Of a stretch of 64,000 bases of DNA, positions 45,623-54,381 are shown one piece after another (position 1 is the stretch's first letter; each line of letters opens with the position of its first letter). The position numbers and the translations under genes are program-made. The notes under the pieces are model-generated. The model was given only the letters and a program-made list of their open reading frames with translations. It had not been told where the DNA came from and did no database searches. This stretch comes from Rhizobiaceae bacterium. GTDB lineage: Bacteria > Pseudomonadota > Alphaproteobacteria > Rhizobiales > Rhizobiaceae. The stretch spans positions 310,001 to 374,000 of the forward strand of contig JAMLJB010000001.1 of NCBI GenBank assembly GCA_023953835.1, read 5' to 3'.

Positions 45623-46734
45623 GGTGCCACCTTCATGCCGAGCCCCTTCGCGAATCCGGTCAACTCGCTTGCACCCGCGCTGCCGGGTCCCAGCGCCTCG
45701 ACCGCGCGCGACAGTGCGTCGGCGGCCTCATCTTGTTTTCCAAGCACAAGATAGGAACGGATCAACCTTTGCCATCCTGGAATGTCATTCGGGTTCTCGC
45801 GCAGCTTCTGGTCGAGGCCCGAGACCATACCCTCGATCATCGCCGCCTGATCCTCAGGCTTCATCTGCTGCGCTTCGTCAATCTGCTGCCGGTCGGGACC
45901 GGGCGCGGCCTCCGCCTCGCCTGCGCGCGCCAGCATGGCAAGGGCTGCGCCGCGCCAAGGACTGTCCGGCTCCAGCGAGCCCGCCAGAGCCTTCCAATCG
46001 TTCACTGCCGCTGCAGTGTCGCCTTCCTGCGCCTTGGCCATTGCCAGGAAAAAGCGCGCCTTCGGGTCGCCAGGCCGGTCGGAAAGCGCGGCCTCGAACG
46101 CGCGCTGGGCCTCCACCGTGACCGTTCCGCCGGCTGCATAGACCAGCGCCTCGCCAAGGCCCGCCTGCCGCACCGCCGAGGAGCCGCCGAGCCGCAACGC
46201 ATTGCGATAGGCCGTCGCGGCATCGTCGAAGCGCTGCATCTTGACGTAGATCGGCGCAAGAACGTCCCAGCCGCGCAGATCGTCCGGGTTCGCGGCCAGT
46301 TGCGCTTCGGCGCGCGCCACCAGTTCGATGGGCGTGCTGCTTGCCGGGTCCTTGGTCATTCGCGCCGCGAGCGGCTGTTCCGGCAATCCGGGGGAGCCGA
46401 GCGTGGCATAGAGCCCCCAACTGACCAGCGGGATCGAAACGACCGCCGCAGCGCCCAACACGCGGAACAGGCCGCCCTGCGTCTTGCGTACTTGCGCCGA
46501 ACCTTCCGCCGCGCCTGCCTTCAGGATGCGCCGCGCGATTTCGGCACGCGCCTGCTCGGCCTCGCCGGAAGCGAGCAGGCCACGGCTCACATCCTTTTCG
46601 ATTTCGGAGAGTTGGTCGCGGTAGACGTTCAGTTCGCTCGCGCCGGCTTCGGCTCCTGCGCGGCGCGACAGCGGCAACAACACCGCCATGCTGGCGGCAA
46701 AGGTCAGAAGTGCGGCTGCGACCCAGAAAAACAT
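45619..46734 (-). CDS. ccmI: Cytochrome c biogenesis protein CcmI (CycH)
   Basis: A 371-residue apocytochrome chaperone. Two N-terminal membrane helices ([39 protein letters not shown]) flank a cytoplasmic leucine-zipper-like loop ([38 protein letters not shown]), followed by periplasmic TPR-like repeats ([33 protein letters not shown]). I start at ATG 46734; a TTG six bases upstream is the alternative. First gene of the ccm operon here. Confidence 0.93.
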   Translation of the reverse strand: MFFWVAAALLTFAASMAVLLPLSRRAGAEAGASELNVYRDQLSEIEKDVSRGLLASGEAEQARAEIARRILKAGAAEGSAQVRKTQGGLFRVLGAAAVVSIPLVSWGLYATLGSPGLPEQPLAARMTKDPASSTPIELVARAEAQLAANPDDLRGWDVLAPIYVKMQRFDDAATAYRNALRLGGSSAVRQAGLGEALVYAAGGTVTVEAQRAFEAALSDRPGDPKARFFLAMAKAQEGDTAAAVNDWKALAGSLEPDSPWRGAALAMLARAGEAEAAPGPDRQQIDEAQQMKPEDQAAMIEGMVSGLDQKLRENPNDIPGWQRLIRSYLVLGKQDEAADALSRAVEALGPGSAGASELTGFAKGLGMKVAP

Positions 46735-46857
46735 CGGCAACTCAATAGCGATGAGCCAAGCTTGCTACAATGAGCGGATAGTGCGGCGATTTGGCGTTTG
46801 CGGTCAAAACCGCGTCAATTCGGCGGCAAAACCGCGCGACAGAACGTCCTACCAACC

Positions 46858-47271
46858 CTAATTCAGCAGCGACCAGCTTCCATCGGGGTTGCGGCATGCG
46901 GTGCCGCGAGCGGTCTGGCTGGCGTCGCCGGTGTAGAGCGTGTGCACATACTGGCGGCAATCCTGCGATCCCACCCGGTAAGGCTGGGCGGCGACCACTT
47001 CGCCGCGACTGGAACCAAGGCTGCTTTGCCATGTAATGACCTGGCCGCCCTGGCCATATTCCAGCGCCTTGTATTCGGCCTCCAGCGCCTTGCGGCGATC
47101 GCGGGACGACAGGTCGCGCCCGATGGACCCGCCTATCAGGCCGCCGCCGAGCGCGGTGATCACCGACTCCGATGGAAACCGCTCGCCACCGTCCGATACG
47201 TTGCCCGTGGATGCGCACCCTTGCAGGAGCGCCGCGAACACCACGCAGGCTATTCCAGGAAACCTGTTCAT
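46858..47271 (-). CDS. 17-kDa surface-antigen-like lipoprotein
   Basis: A 137-residue protein with signal peptide and lipobox-like end (VVFAALLQGCASTG), giving a probable lipidated cysteine. The Gly-rich segment ITALGGGLIGGSIGRDLSSRDRRKALEAEYKALEYGQGGQ matches the glycine-zipper 17-kDa antigen family, whose members are outer-membrane lipoproteins. The C-terminal half (RQYVHTLYTGDASQTARGTACRNPDGSW) is the family's conserved end. It lies between feuQ and ccmI in the same direction. ATG 47271 is preferred over upstream TTG codons. Confidence 0.85.
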   Translation of the reverse strand: MNRFPGIACVVFAALLQGCASTGNVSDGGERFPSESVITALGGGLIGGSIGRDLSSRDRRKALEAEYKALEYGQGGQVITWQSSLGSSRGEVVAAQPYRVGSQDCRQYVHTLYTGDASQTARGTACRNPDGSWSLLN

Positions 47272-47301
47272 CAAACTCAACGCCCTTGGGCACCGCCGAC
47301 A

Positions 47302-48702
47302 CTATTCCGCGCATTTGAGCTGAACGACCGCCCTCAATCCTCCCAGCGGCGAATGTTCTAGCCGAAGAACGCCAGCGTACTCCTTGACGAGATCGGCGAC
47401 GATGGCAAGCCCCAAGCCGCTGCCCGGCTTCGTTTCATCCAGACGCTTGCCGCGTTGCAACGCTTCGCGCCTGCTCTCCTCGGGAATCCCCGGACCGTCG
47501 TCCTCAATGGCGATCTCGAACCATCGCGGCTCGTCGCCGACGGGCGGCAGCATGCTTGCCGACACCGAGACCTGCTTGCGCGACCATTTCATGGCGTTTT
47601 CGAGCAGGTTTCCCATGACCTCCTCAAGGTCCTCGCGCTCACCTGCGAACACGAGCGGCTCGTCGCCCACATCAAGCGCAAGCCGCCGGTCGGGATTGAC
47701 CTTGCCCATCACACGGACCATGCGCTCCAGCAACGGATTGACCGGAGTGCGGAACACAACGCTGTCGCGCTGCGCCGCCACGCGGGCGCGCTGGAGATAA
47801 TGCTCGACCTGGTGCTGCATCGAGGCCGCCTGCTCCTCGATGATCCTGCCACGGTCCCCGCCCATCGCGCGGCCTTCGTTCAGCATCACGGCAAGCGGCG
47901 TCTTGAGCGAATGCGCCAGATTGCCGACCTGCGTGCGCGAGCGTTCGAGGATGCGACGGTTGTTCTCGATGAGCGCATTCGTCTCGTTGGCGAGCGGCGC
48001 GATTTCGGTCGGGAAGCTGCCGCCGAGGCGCTTCGCCGTTCCCTCACGCACCTGCGCCAGCGCAGCGCGAACCCGACCGAGCGGACGCAGGCCGAACAGG
48101 ATGGCAATGGCGTTGATGGCGATCATGCCCAGCCCGAACACGGCCAGATAGCCCAGAAGCCGCCGCTCGAAACCGTTGATTTCCGCGTCAAGTTCGCTGC
48201 GGTTTCCCATGACGCGGAAGCGCGCCACGCGATTGTGCGTGTCGAGCACAAATTCGCTCTCCAGCACCTGGAGCTTCTGCCCACCGGCCCCCACGGCGCC
48301 ATAGCTGCGCTGGAACGATTCATTGAACGGAATCTGTGACAAGGGCGGCGAAGCCACCTGCTCCAGCATCGAGGAGGAGCGAATCTCGCCCTTAAGCTCG
48401 GTCGATACCGGTTCGACCGAATAGTACCAGCCGGAATTGGGGATGGAGAAGCGCAGGTCCCCGAGGTCGGGACTGCCGGTCAACTGGCCCGCGTCTGAAA
48501 CGCCGACCGAGCCGATCAGGTTGAACAGGTGCGCGGTGAGAAGGCTCTCGAAGCCGCGCTCGCTGGCCTGCCGGTAGAGCGCGGCAATCACGGTGGTAAT
48601 GACGATCAGCGCCAATATGGCCCACAGCGTCGAGAACGCAACGACGCGGAAGGCAAGCGAACGGAGCGCCGACTGAAGCGATATGTCCAGCTTGCGCGCC
48701 AA
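47302..48702 (-). CDS. feuQ: Sensor histidine kinase FeuQ (PhoQ-like)
   Basis: A 466-residue kinase with two membrane segments (VVAFSTLWAILALIVITTVIA; LLGYLAVFGLGMIAINAIAIL) around a periplasmic sensor of about 130 residues, then HisKA with a PhoQ-like box VGNLAHSLKTPLAVMLNE (His264), N-box NLLENAMKWS and G-boxes DDGPGIP and GSGLGLAIVADLVK. In Sinorhizobium FeuQ phosphorylates FeuP to promote cyclic glucan export. It begins at TTG 48702, nine bases after the feuP stop. Gene order and sequence type support the name; a similarity search would settle it. Confidence 0.8.
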   Translation of the reverse strand: MARKLDISLQSALRSLAFRVVAFSTLWAILALIVITTVIAALYRQASERGFESLLTAHLFNLIGSVGVSDAGQLTGSPDLGDLRFSIPNSGWYYSVEPVSTELKGEIRSSSMLEQVASPPLSQIPFNESFQRSYGAVGAGGQKLQVLESEFVLDTHNRVARFRVMGNRSELDAEINGFERRLLGYLAVFGLGMIAINAIAILFGLRPLGRVRAALAQVREGTAKRLGGSFPTEIAPLANETNALIENNRRILERSRTQVGNLAHSLKTPLAVMLNEGRAMGGDRGRIIEEQAASMQHQVEHYLQRARVAAQRDSVVFRTPVNPLLERMVRVMGKVNPDRRLALDVGDEPLVFAGEREDLEEVMGNLLENAMKWSRKQVSVSASMLPPVGDEPRWFEIAIEDDGPGIPEESRREALQRGKRLDETKPGSGLGLAIVADLVKEYAGVLRLEHSPLGGLRAVVQLKCAE

Positions 48703-48710
48703 GGCCGCCG

Positions 48711-49376
48711 TCAGTTTCCGGGCTCGCGCATACGGTAGCCCATGCCGCGCACCGTTTCGATCATGTCGATGCCCATCTTCTTGCGAAGGCGTCCCACAAA
48801 CACTTCTATCGTATTGGAATCGCGATCGAAATCCTGATCATACAGATGCTCCACCAGTTCGGTCCTCGACACCACCTCGCCCATGTGGTGCATGAGGTAG
48901 GCGAGCAGGCGGAACTCGTGCGAGGTCAGCTTGAGCGGCACGCCGTCTATGTCGGCCTTCGACGCCTTGGTGTCGAGCCTGAGCGGCCCGCAGGACAATT
49001 CCGACGAGGCATGTCCCGCCGCGCGCCGTATCAGCGCCCGCAGGCGGGCCAGCACTTCCTCGATATGAAAGGGCTTTGCGACATAATCGTCGGCGCCCGC
49101 ATCGATGCCCGCCACCTTGTCGCTCCATCTGTCGCGGGCGGTCAGCATCAGGACAGGCATCTTGCGCCCGTCCCGCCGCCACCGCTCGACCACGCTGATC
49201 CCGTCCATCTGCGGCAGGCCGATATCCAGTATCACGGCATCATAGGGTTCAGTATCGCCGAGAAAGTGCCCCTCCTCGCCATCGAAGGCGCGGTCCACGG
49301 CGTAGCCCGCGTCGGTCAGCGCGTCACAGATCTGCCTGTTCAGGTTCTTGTCGTCCTCGACAACCAGAATGCGCAT
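48711..49376 (-). CDS. feuP: Response regulator FeuP
   Basis: A 221-residue OmpR/PhoP-like regulator. Receiver: EDD (8-10), phospho-Asp51 in AVILDIGLPQMDG, AKPFHIEEVLARLRALIRRAAGHAS; winged helix: KLTSHEFRLLAYLMHHMG and FDRDSNTIEVFVGRLRKKMG. In Sinorhizobium FeuP activates ndvA, for cyclic beta-glucan export, and matters for symbiosis and osmotic adaptation. I start at ATG 49376. A TTCCC-N7-GGGAA inverted repeat lies just upstream. Confidence 0.85.
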   Translation of the reverse strand: MRILVVEDDKNLNRQICDALTDAGYAVDRAFDGEEGHFLGDTEPYDAVILDIGLPQMDGISVVERWRRDGRKMPVLMLTARDRWSDKVAGIDAGADDYVAKPFHIEEVLARLRALIRRAAGHASSELSCGPLRLDTKASKADIDGVPLKLTSHEFRLLAYLMHHMGEVVSRTELVEHLYDQDFDRDSNTIEVFVGRLRKKMGIDMIETVRGMGYRMREPGN

Positions 49377-49420
49377 GGAATCAACCCGATCGATCAAATG
49401 TTCATGGGATTTTGTGGAAA

Positions 49421-49437
49421 TTCCCTTCTGTTGGGAA
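49421..49437. repeat. Inverted repeat upstream of feuP
   Basis: TTCCC-TTCTGTT-GGGAA is a perfect 5-bp inverted repeat with a 7-base spacer, 45 bp before the feuP start and just after the feuN stop. It could be a hairpin or a regulator site (autoregulation by FeuP is a guess). Confidence 0.35.
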
Positions 49438-49440
49438 ACT

Positions 49441-49725
49441 TTAATTCGCCGGAACGACGAATTCCGCCCGCCTCGGACGCTGCCCGTCCTTGCCCGGCAC
49501 CAGCACCACGATTACGCAGACCGGCTGACCGCCCTGGTTGGAAAGCGTGGCGCGCGCCAGCGTCCCGCCGTTCTGCGCCGCGACCCTCTGCCCGATTGCA
49601 TAGCAATCGGCCTGCGCGACCCGAACCGGCGCATCGTCTGCCCCCGCCAATGCAGGCGCAGAGAGAAGGACCGCGGCGACGTGCGCCACGATCAACCGCC
49701 GCATGATGGAAAAAACATAGCTCAT
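49441..49725 (-). CDS. feuN: Small periplasmic protein, probable FeuN
   Basis: A 94-residue exported protein with signal peptide (LIVAHVAAVLLSAPALA, then GADDA) and a mature part of about 65 residues with two cysteines (ADCYAIGQRV and GQPVCVIVV). It sits directly upstream of feuP. In Sinorhizobium meliloti, FeuN is a small periplasmic protein encoded just before feuP that holds FeuQ signalling in check and is essential. Size, signal and position match; I assign the name on those grounds and not on a strong motif. Starts 49725 or 49704 are possible. Confidence 0.65.
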   Translation of the reverse strand: MSYVFSIMRRLIVAHVAAVLLSAPALAGADDAPVRVAQADCYAIGQRVAAQNGGTLARATLSNQGGQPVCVIVVLVPGKDGQRPRRAEFVVPAN

Positions 49726-49794
49726 GCTGGCTTTCTAATTCATATGGGCTGAACGCGAAATGAACGGTCCCCCTGTGCGTTCAGGTCAGTCAGT

Positions 49795-50001
49795 CTAACC
49801 AATTCGGGTCGTCGCTTGCAACCGCCCGAAGAGAGCTATCAACCCCGAAACGGTGGTCGCCAGCTCAAGCGCGGCATCGACCAGTGCGTCCTGCTGAAGC
49901 CCACCTGCCGCCATCCCGGAATAGTTCGCAACGGCGAGCGCAATCGTCACCAGCGAGGCCCAGACGGTGCGGGAAAGATACCAAGGCTTTGTCTCGATCA
50001 T
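49795..50001 (-). CDS. Holin-like small membrane protein downstream of GTA g15
   Basis: A 68-residue protein with two hydrophobic segments (VWASLVTIALAVANYSGMAA and LELATTVSGLIALFGRL) and a basic end (RLQATTRIG). It opens KPWYLSRTVWASLV, a pattern I associate with small phage membrane proteins often annotated as holins. GGAG precedes the ATG. It is 30 bp after the stop of g15 in the same direction, so it may be the last gene of the GTA transcript and help lyse the producer cell. The lysis role is inference. Confidence 0.65.
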   Translation of the reverse strand: MIETKPWYLSRTVWASLVTIALAVANYSGMAAGGLQQDALVDAALELATTVSGLIALFGRLQATTRIG

Positions 50002-50031
50002 CTCAGAACTCCGATGTTGTAGAGTGGATTG

Positions 50032-53000
50032 TCAATTCAGGGAAAAAGTCCGGGTCGCGGGCAGCCCAGCGCGGCCACCAGTGCCGATCTGCGTGACGCG
50101 AAGGGCAAACGACGCGGCTGTCGGCAGGTCCGCCGCCGCGAGCGCGCCGCCATAGCTCCAGGCGGGACCGGCGACCTCGGCGCTTCGCACGATGCTGCCG
50201 CCGGGATTGAGTATCTCGACCCGGTAGCGCTCGCTTTCTTCGCCGAGCGGCACATCGGCCATGTCCCAGTCATCGGCGTCGATGCGGCTGCGCCTTGTCC
50301 AGCTTAGTTGGAAATCGCCTGAAGCGGCGCGCCGGCACGTCAGGTGCACGGGCGACAGCGGCAGCAGCGCGCGGACCCCGCCCACGGCAGTGACAGTCGC
50401 CATGTTTTCGTTCGAGAAGTCGCCCGTGGCCGGTCCCGTACGCCAGTTGAGGGCAAGGCCGACCTCGCCCGCCTTCAGCCCGGCGGGACCGACCGCTGCG
50501 TCCAGCAGCACCACATCCGCGCCGATGGCCGCGCCTGCGACGGCGGCATCCCCGGTGCCGAGTTGCCCGCGCAGCAAGCTGGAGAAGCGCCATTTGTTGG
50601 GCTCGATTTCCTCCGCCGTCTCGAACTGCGCGATTTCCCATTGCCCGTTCAGCGCCCTGATCGCGACCGCGTTCGCGCCGTTCAGCACCTGCAAGCGGCT
50701 GGCACTTGCCGCCTCGCTGTCGAACAGTTCGACCTCGATCGTTGCCGCGCGGTCAAACCGCCCTTCAAATCCGCTGCCGAGCGCGGCCACCAGCCTGCCC
50801 GCATTGGCTGCCTGCCGGACCGATCCACGGAATACGTAGCCGGTCGTTTCGGGCGACACATACATGGCCTGCAAGGTCCACGGCTTCTGCCACAAGGCAA
50901 TACGGAACTGGTCGGTCGCACTTGTGACGCCCGGCATCATTGGCAGGTCCAGCAGCAGCGCGAGCGGCGTTCCGGCGACGGTAGGCAGCGCGGGCGCAAC
51001 AGGCAGGTCGGGCACCCACCCAGACGGCGCATAGGGCCGTGCCGGTCGTGCAACGATGCGGCGCGTCAACCCTTCTTCGACCTGCTGCACCACATAGTCG
51101 GCGTCCGCCCCGAGCGGCGCCAGCCTGACATGCGCACCCGGCTGCGTGCCCGGCGTGGATGCGGCCACCGCAAAGGAAATGGTCTGCCGGTCCGACCAGC
51201 CATCGCTGATGCGCCGTTCGAGCAGGCTGGCCGCCTGCGCGGCATCGAGACTGCCCTGAAAGCTCAGGAAATCCTGCCGGCTGCCCTTCGCACCGGGCCG
51301 CGCCTGCCGCGCAGTCGCGGATTGATAGGCCAGCAAAGGATCGCGATAGGCGATCAACAATTCTGCCGGCAGGTCGAAGTCCGGCATCCGCGTGGCCTCC
51401 ACAACCGGGCTGCCCTCTTCCGCCGCAAGTTCCTCGATGATTGTGACCGGACGCACCGCGCTCGCATCGGCGAACACGAGGCCGTCCGCGCCTTCCCATA
51501 CGTCCAGCCCGAATATGTCGACCAGCGACTCCAGCGAAGAACGCGCGGTCGTCGGGTCCGCGACGAGATAGCCCTGCGCGGTGCCGCTGACTGCCGACAC
51601 GTCAGCCGGCGGCAGCCCGTGATCGGTGAGGATCGCGTTGATCAGTTCGCCGATGGCGACGGCTTCGGCCCGTCCGTTCAGCCAGTGCCCGAGTTGCCAC
51701 AGGCCGCCATCGGCCCACACATCGGAGCGCAGCGGAAAGGCCGGAAAGGGCCGCGCGTCCCAGGCCCAGATGTAGAGCCTGCCCGGATCGAGCATGCGCC
51801 CGCCATAGATATCGGAAACCGGATTCGCAGCGTTTTCAAAGCCTTCCGCCGCCGGGTTCCAATAGTCCAAATGCGTCTTGATGAACTGCTTTTGCGCGAA
51901 ATCGCTGCGCCCGCCATTCGAGAAATAGGGAAGCGCGCTTTCCGTCGATTTGGGATCGTAAAACACATTGGGCTGGTTCGGTCCCTTGTCGATGGCGGGA
52001 CAGCCGATTTCCGTGAACCAGATCGGTTTGGAGCGAGGAACCCACGCCGTCGCCCCGGCGGACTCCACGCCTGCGTGCCGGTCATGATGCGCGTTGGACC
52101 ACCACGAAACGATGTCCTTGTAGCGGTAGACCCAGGGCTTGCCATATGCGCCGTCGGTGATCGGGCTGCGCGTGCGTGCAGCCCGGTCGGCGGTGCTGGC
52201 ATAGTACCAGTCGAACCCTTCCCCTCCCGCAATCGCGGCCCGCATTCCGGCGGGATCGTAAGGTCCCGTGACCTCGTCGGGGTGGCCGCCATATTCGTCG
52301 CCGTCGCGCCAGTCCGACAGCGGCATGTAATTGTCGATGCCGATTGCATCGATGGCCGGATGCGACCACAGCGCATCGAGATTGTAGAGAACGTCGCCGC
52401 TGCCGTCCTCGGGCTGGTAGCCGAAATATTCGCTCCAGTCCGCGCCATAGCTGATTTTCGTCGCACTGCCGAGGACTGCGCGCACATCCGCCGCCATCGC
52501 GCAAAGCTGCTCCACGAACGGGAACGCGCCCGCTGCGTCGCGCAGCCGGGTCAGCCCGCGCAACTCCGATCCGATCAGGAACGCATCGACGCCGCCTGCC
52601 GCCTTGGCGAGATGGGCATAGTGGAGCACCAGCCTTCGATAGCGCCATTCGCCCACCGGCCCGCCATATGTCACGCTCGTGCCAGACACGCTGAAAGCCG
52701 TGCGTGCGACCGTGCCGCAGAAGGCCGCCACCTGAGTGCGCGCCGCGCTCGTCCTGTCAGCCGATCCGGCCAGTCCGGGCGCGGGATGGGAGGTAATGCG
52801 CCCCCGCCACGGATATGCCGGTTGATAGCCTCCGCCATATGGGTCGGGGGAAGTGTTCTCCGCCGGAACGTCCATCATGACGAATGGGTAGAGCGTGACC
52901 TTGAACCCTCGCGCCTTGATGGCCTGTATGGCCTGCACGACGCTCTGGTCCGAGGGAGAACCGCCGAAGGCCGCGTGTCCCGCGTGGCGAGACACCTCAA

Positions 53001-53928
53001 CGGCATATTCGCGCTCCACGCCGGATACACTCCAAAGCTGCGAATAGTCGGCCGCGCCGTTGTCAACGACGGCAGGGCGGATCAGGCAGTTTCCGGCGCG
53101 CAAATCGCTGCCGTACCAGGTGACGACCAGCGCGATGTGCTCAAGGTTCGGGCAAAGGGCCGCGAGTTCGTCCAGCGAGGCTTCGAGATCGGTCCCCGCA
53201 TGCAGCACATGGCGGTTCACGACCTCCGTTTCGCCCGGCCTGTGTTCGCGCTTCACCTGCTTCGTAGCCAGCCCATATTCCGTCGAACCCGGAATGAGTG
53301 TCATCGCGCGGATGTCGCGTTCCGGCCCGCCAATGGGACGCAGGACCTCGAAATTGAACTGCGGCAGGCGGTTGCCGAAGGTATCGAGCGGCAGGCGCTC
53401 GAAAACCACATAGGCCGTGCCTCGATAGGCGGGCGTGTTGTTCGCGCCCTGCTTCACGGCAATGAGCGGATCGGCCGGCTGCGTCTCGGTGCCGTGATAA
53501 ACGCGCATCTCGATCCTGGTGAGATCGATTTCCTGCCCGTCCGCCCAGACCCGACGCACGCCCGCAATCGGCCCCTCGCACAGCGCGAAGGCGGCATTGC
53601 CGTAGTAGCTGTATTCAGAGACCTTCTGGCCGCCTCCCTTGCCGCCCTGCCGCGTGGTCTGCTTTACCTCCACGAAGCGCGTCGCCCAGATCAGCGTCCC
53701 TCCGAGCCGAGCCGCGCCATAGACGCGCGGCAAGGAGGCCCCCTCCTCCGCCGTGAATGGCCGCGCGCCCTCCAGCCGTGGGCCTTCTATCGTGGACGAT
53801 CCGCCGAGTAGCGCGCGATCTATCAGATATCCGCCGACGGCGCCCGCCGCCGTTGCGATTGCCGCACCGGCAACGCCGAAATATCCGCCGATGAACGCAC
53901 CGGCGGCCTGCAGGACTATTGTTGCCAT
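50032..53928 (-). CDS. GTA g15 host-specificity/baseplate hub and fibre protein with TIM-barrel domain
   Basis: A 1298-residue protein matching RcGTA g15, the large baseplate protein. The glycine-rich N-terminus (GGYFGVAGAAIATAAGAVGGYLID) is followed by the GTA TIM-barrel-like domain (GFKVTLYPFVMMDVP, DWSEYFGYQPEDGS, KPIWFTEIGCPAIDKGPNQPN) and then the phage-tail module (DVSAVSGTAQGYLV, PDFDLPAELLIAYRDP) and C-terminal receptor-binding-like beta regions. In RcGTA this protein forms the central tail hub and contacts the recipient cell. It is intact, with no stop or frameshift. Confidence 0.93.
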   Translation of the reverse strand: MATIVLQAAGAFIGGYFGVAGAAIATAAGAVGGYLIDRALLGGSSTIEGPRLEGARPFTAEEGASLPRVYGAARLGGTLIWATRFVEVKQTTRQGGKGGGQKVSEYSYYGNAAFALCEGPIAGVRRVWADGQEIDLTRIEMRVYHGTETQPADPLIAVKQGANNTPAYRGTAYVVFERLPLDTFGNRLPQFNFEVLRPIGGPERDIRAMTLIPGSTEYGLATKQVKREHRPGETEVVNRHVLHAGTDLEASLDELAALCPNLEHIALVVTWYGSDLRAGNCLIRPAVVDNGAADYSQLWSVSGVEREYAVEVSRHAGHAAFGGSPSDQSVVQAIQAIKARGFKVTLYPFVMMDVPAENTSPDPYGGGYQPAYPWRGRITSHPAPGLAGSADRTSAARTQVAAFCGTVARTAFSVSGTSVTYGGPVGEWRYRRLVLHYAHLAKAAGGVDAFLIGSELRGLTRLRDAAGAFPFVEQLCAMAADVRAVLGSATKISYGADWSEYFGYQPEDGSGDVLYNLDALWSHPAIDAIGIDNYMPLSDWRDGDEYGGHPDEVTGPYDPAGMRAAIAGGEGFDWYYASTADRAARTRSPITDGAYGKPWVYRYKDIVSWWSNAHHDRHAGVESAGATAWVPRSKPIWFTEIGCPAIDKGPNQPNVFYDPKSTESALPYFSNGGRSDFAQKQFIKTHLDYWNPAAEGFENAANPVSDIYGGRMLDPGRLYIWAWDARPFPAFPLRSDVWADGGLWQLGHWLNGRAEAVAIGELINAILTDHGLPPADVSAVSGTAQGYLVADPTTARSSLESLVDIFGLDVWEGADGLVFADASAVRPVTIIEELAAEEGSPVVEATRMPDFDLPAELLIAYRDPLLAYQSATARQARPGAKGSRQDFLSFQGSLDAAQAASLLERRISDGWSDRQTISFAVAASTPGTQPGAHVRLAPLGADADYVVQQVEEGLTRRIVARPARPYAPSGWVPDLPVAPALPTVAGTPLALLLDLPMMPGVTSATDQFRIALWQKPWTLQAMYVSPETTGYVFRGSVRQAANAGRLVAALGSGFEGRFDRAATIEVELFDSEAASASRLQVLNGANAVAIRALNGQWEIAQFETAEEIEPNKWRFSSLLRGQLGTGDAAVAGAAIGADVVLLDAAVGPAGLKAGEVGLALNWRTGPATGDFSNENMATVTAVGGVRALLPLSPVHLTCRRAASGDFQLSWTRRSRIDADDWDMADVPLGEESERYRVEILNPGGSIVRSAEVAGPAWSYGGALAAADLPTAASFALRVTQIGTGGRAGLPATRTFSLN

Positions 53929-53934
53929 GCGCGG

Positions 53935-54381
53935 TCAGCGCTCCACTTGAACTGCTTCTGGAAAAATGAACGCCCCGGCGACGCGGCGACGCCACTGCGG
54001 CACCAGCGCGGAGACGGTCACGCAATGGCCCTCATAGGCGTGGACGAAGCTGTCGTCCGAAACGAGGATGCCGACATGCTTTGCCGGCAGGTGCGGTCGC
54101 CATCTGAACAGGAGCAGGTCCCCGGCCCGCGCCGCACCATCGACGCGCTCGAAGCAATAGCGTCGCGCGGCGTCGAGCAGCGTTTCCGATCCACCCGCCT
54201 CCGCCCAATCCGGCGCATATGGTCCCGGTCTTTCCGCCTCGACGCCGTACACCGCGCGCCACACGCCCCTCACCAGCCCGAGGCAATCGCAGCCGACATG
54301 CTTCGATGACGCCTGATGACGATAGGGTGTGCCGAGCCAGCCCAGCGCTTCCGCAACGATCTCCTGCGCCATCTTCGTCAC
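53935..54381 (-). CDS. GTA g14 NlpC/P60 cell-wall peptidase
   Basis: A 148-residue cysteine peptidase of the NlpC/P60 fold, the particle-borne murein hydrolase that opens the recipient wall. Motifs: LGTPYRHQASSKHVGCDCLGLVRGVW with the catalytic Cys in CDCLG, RAGDLLLF, and KHVGILVSDDSFVHAYEG with the His. I start at GTG 54381, which overlaps the g13 stop as GTGA; an ATG at 54372 is also in frame. Confidence 0.92.
   Translation of the reverse strand: MTKMAQEIVAEALGWLGTPYRHQASSKHVGCDCLGLVRGVWRAVYGVEAERPGPYAPDWAEAGGSETLLDAARRYCFERVDGAARAGDLLLFRWRPHLPAKHVGILVSDDSFVHAYEGHCVTVSALVPQWRRRVAGAFIFPEAVQVER

Noticed and set aside
50344..53811. Large plus-strand ORF of 1155 residues opposite GTA g15
   Set aside because: It is antisense to a clear GTA protein, Arg/His-rich and without any recognisable domain; typical of GC-rich shadow frames.
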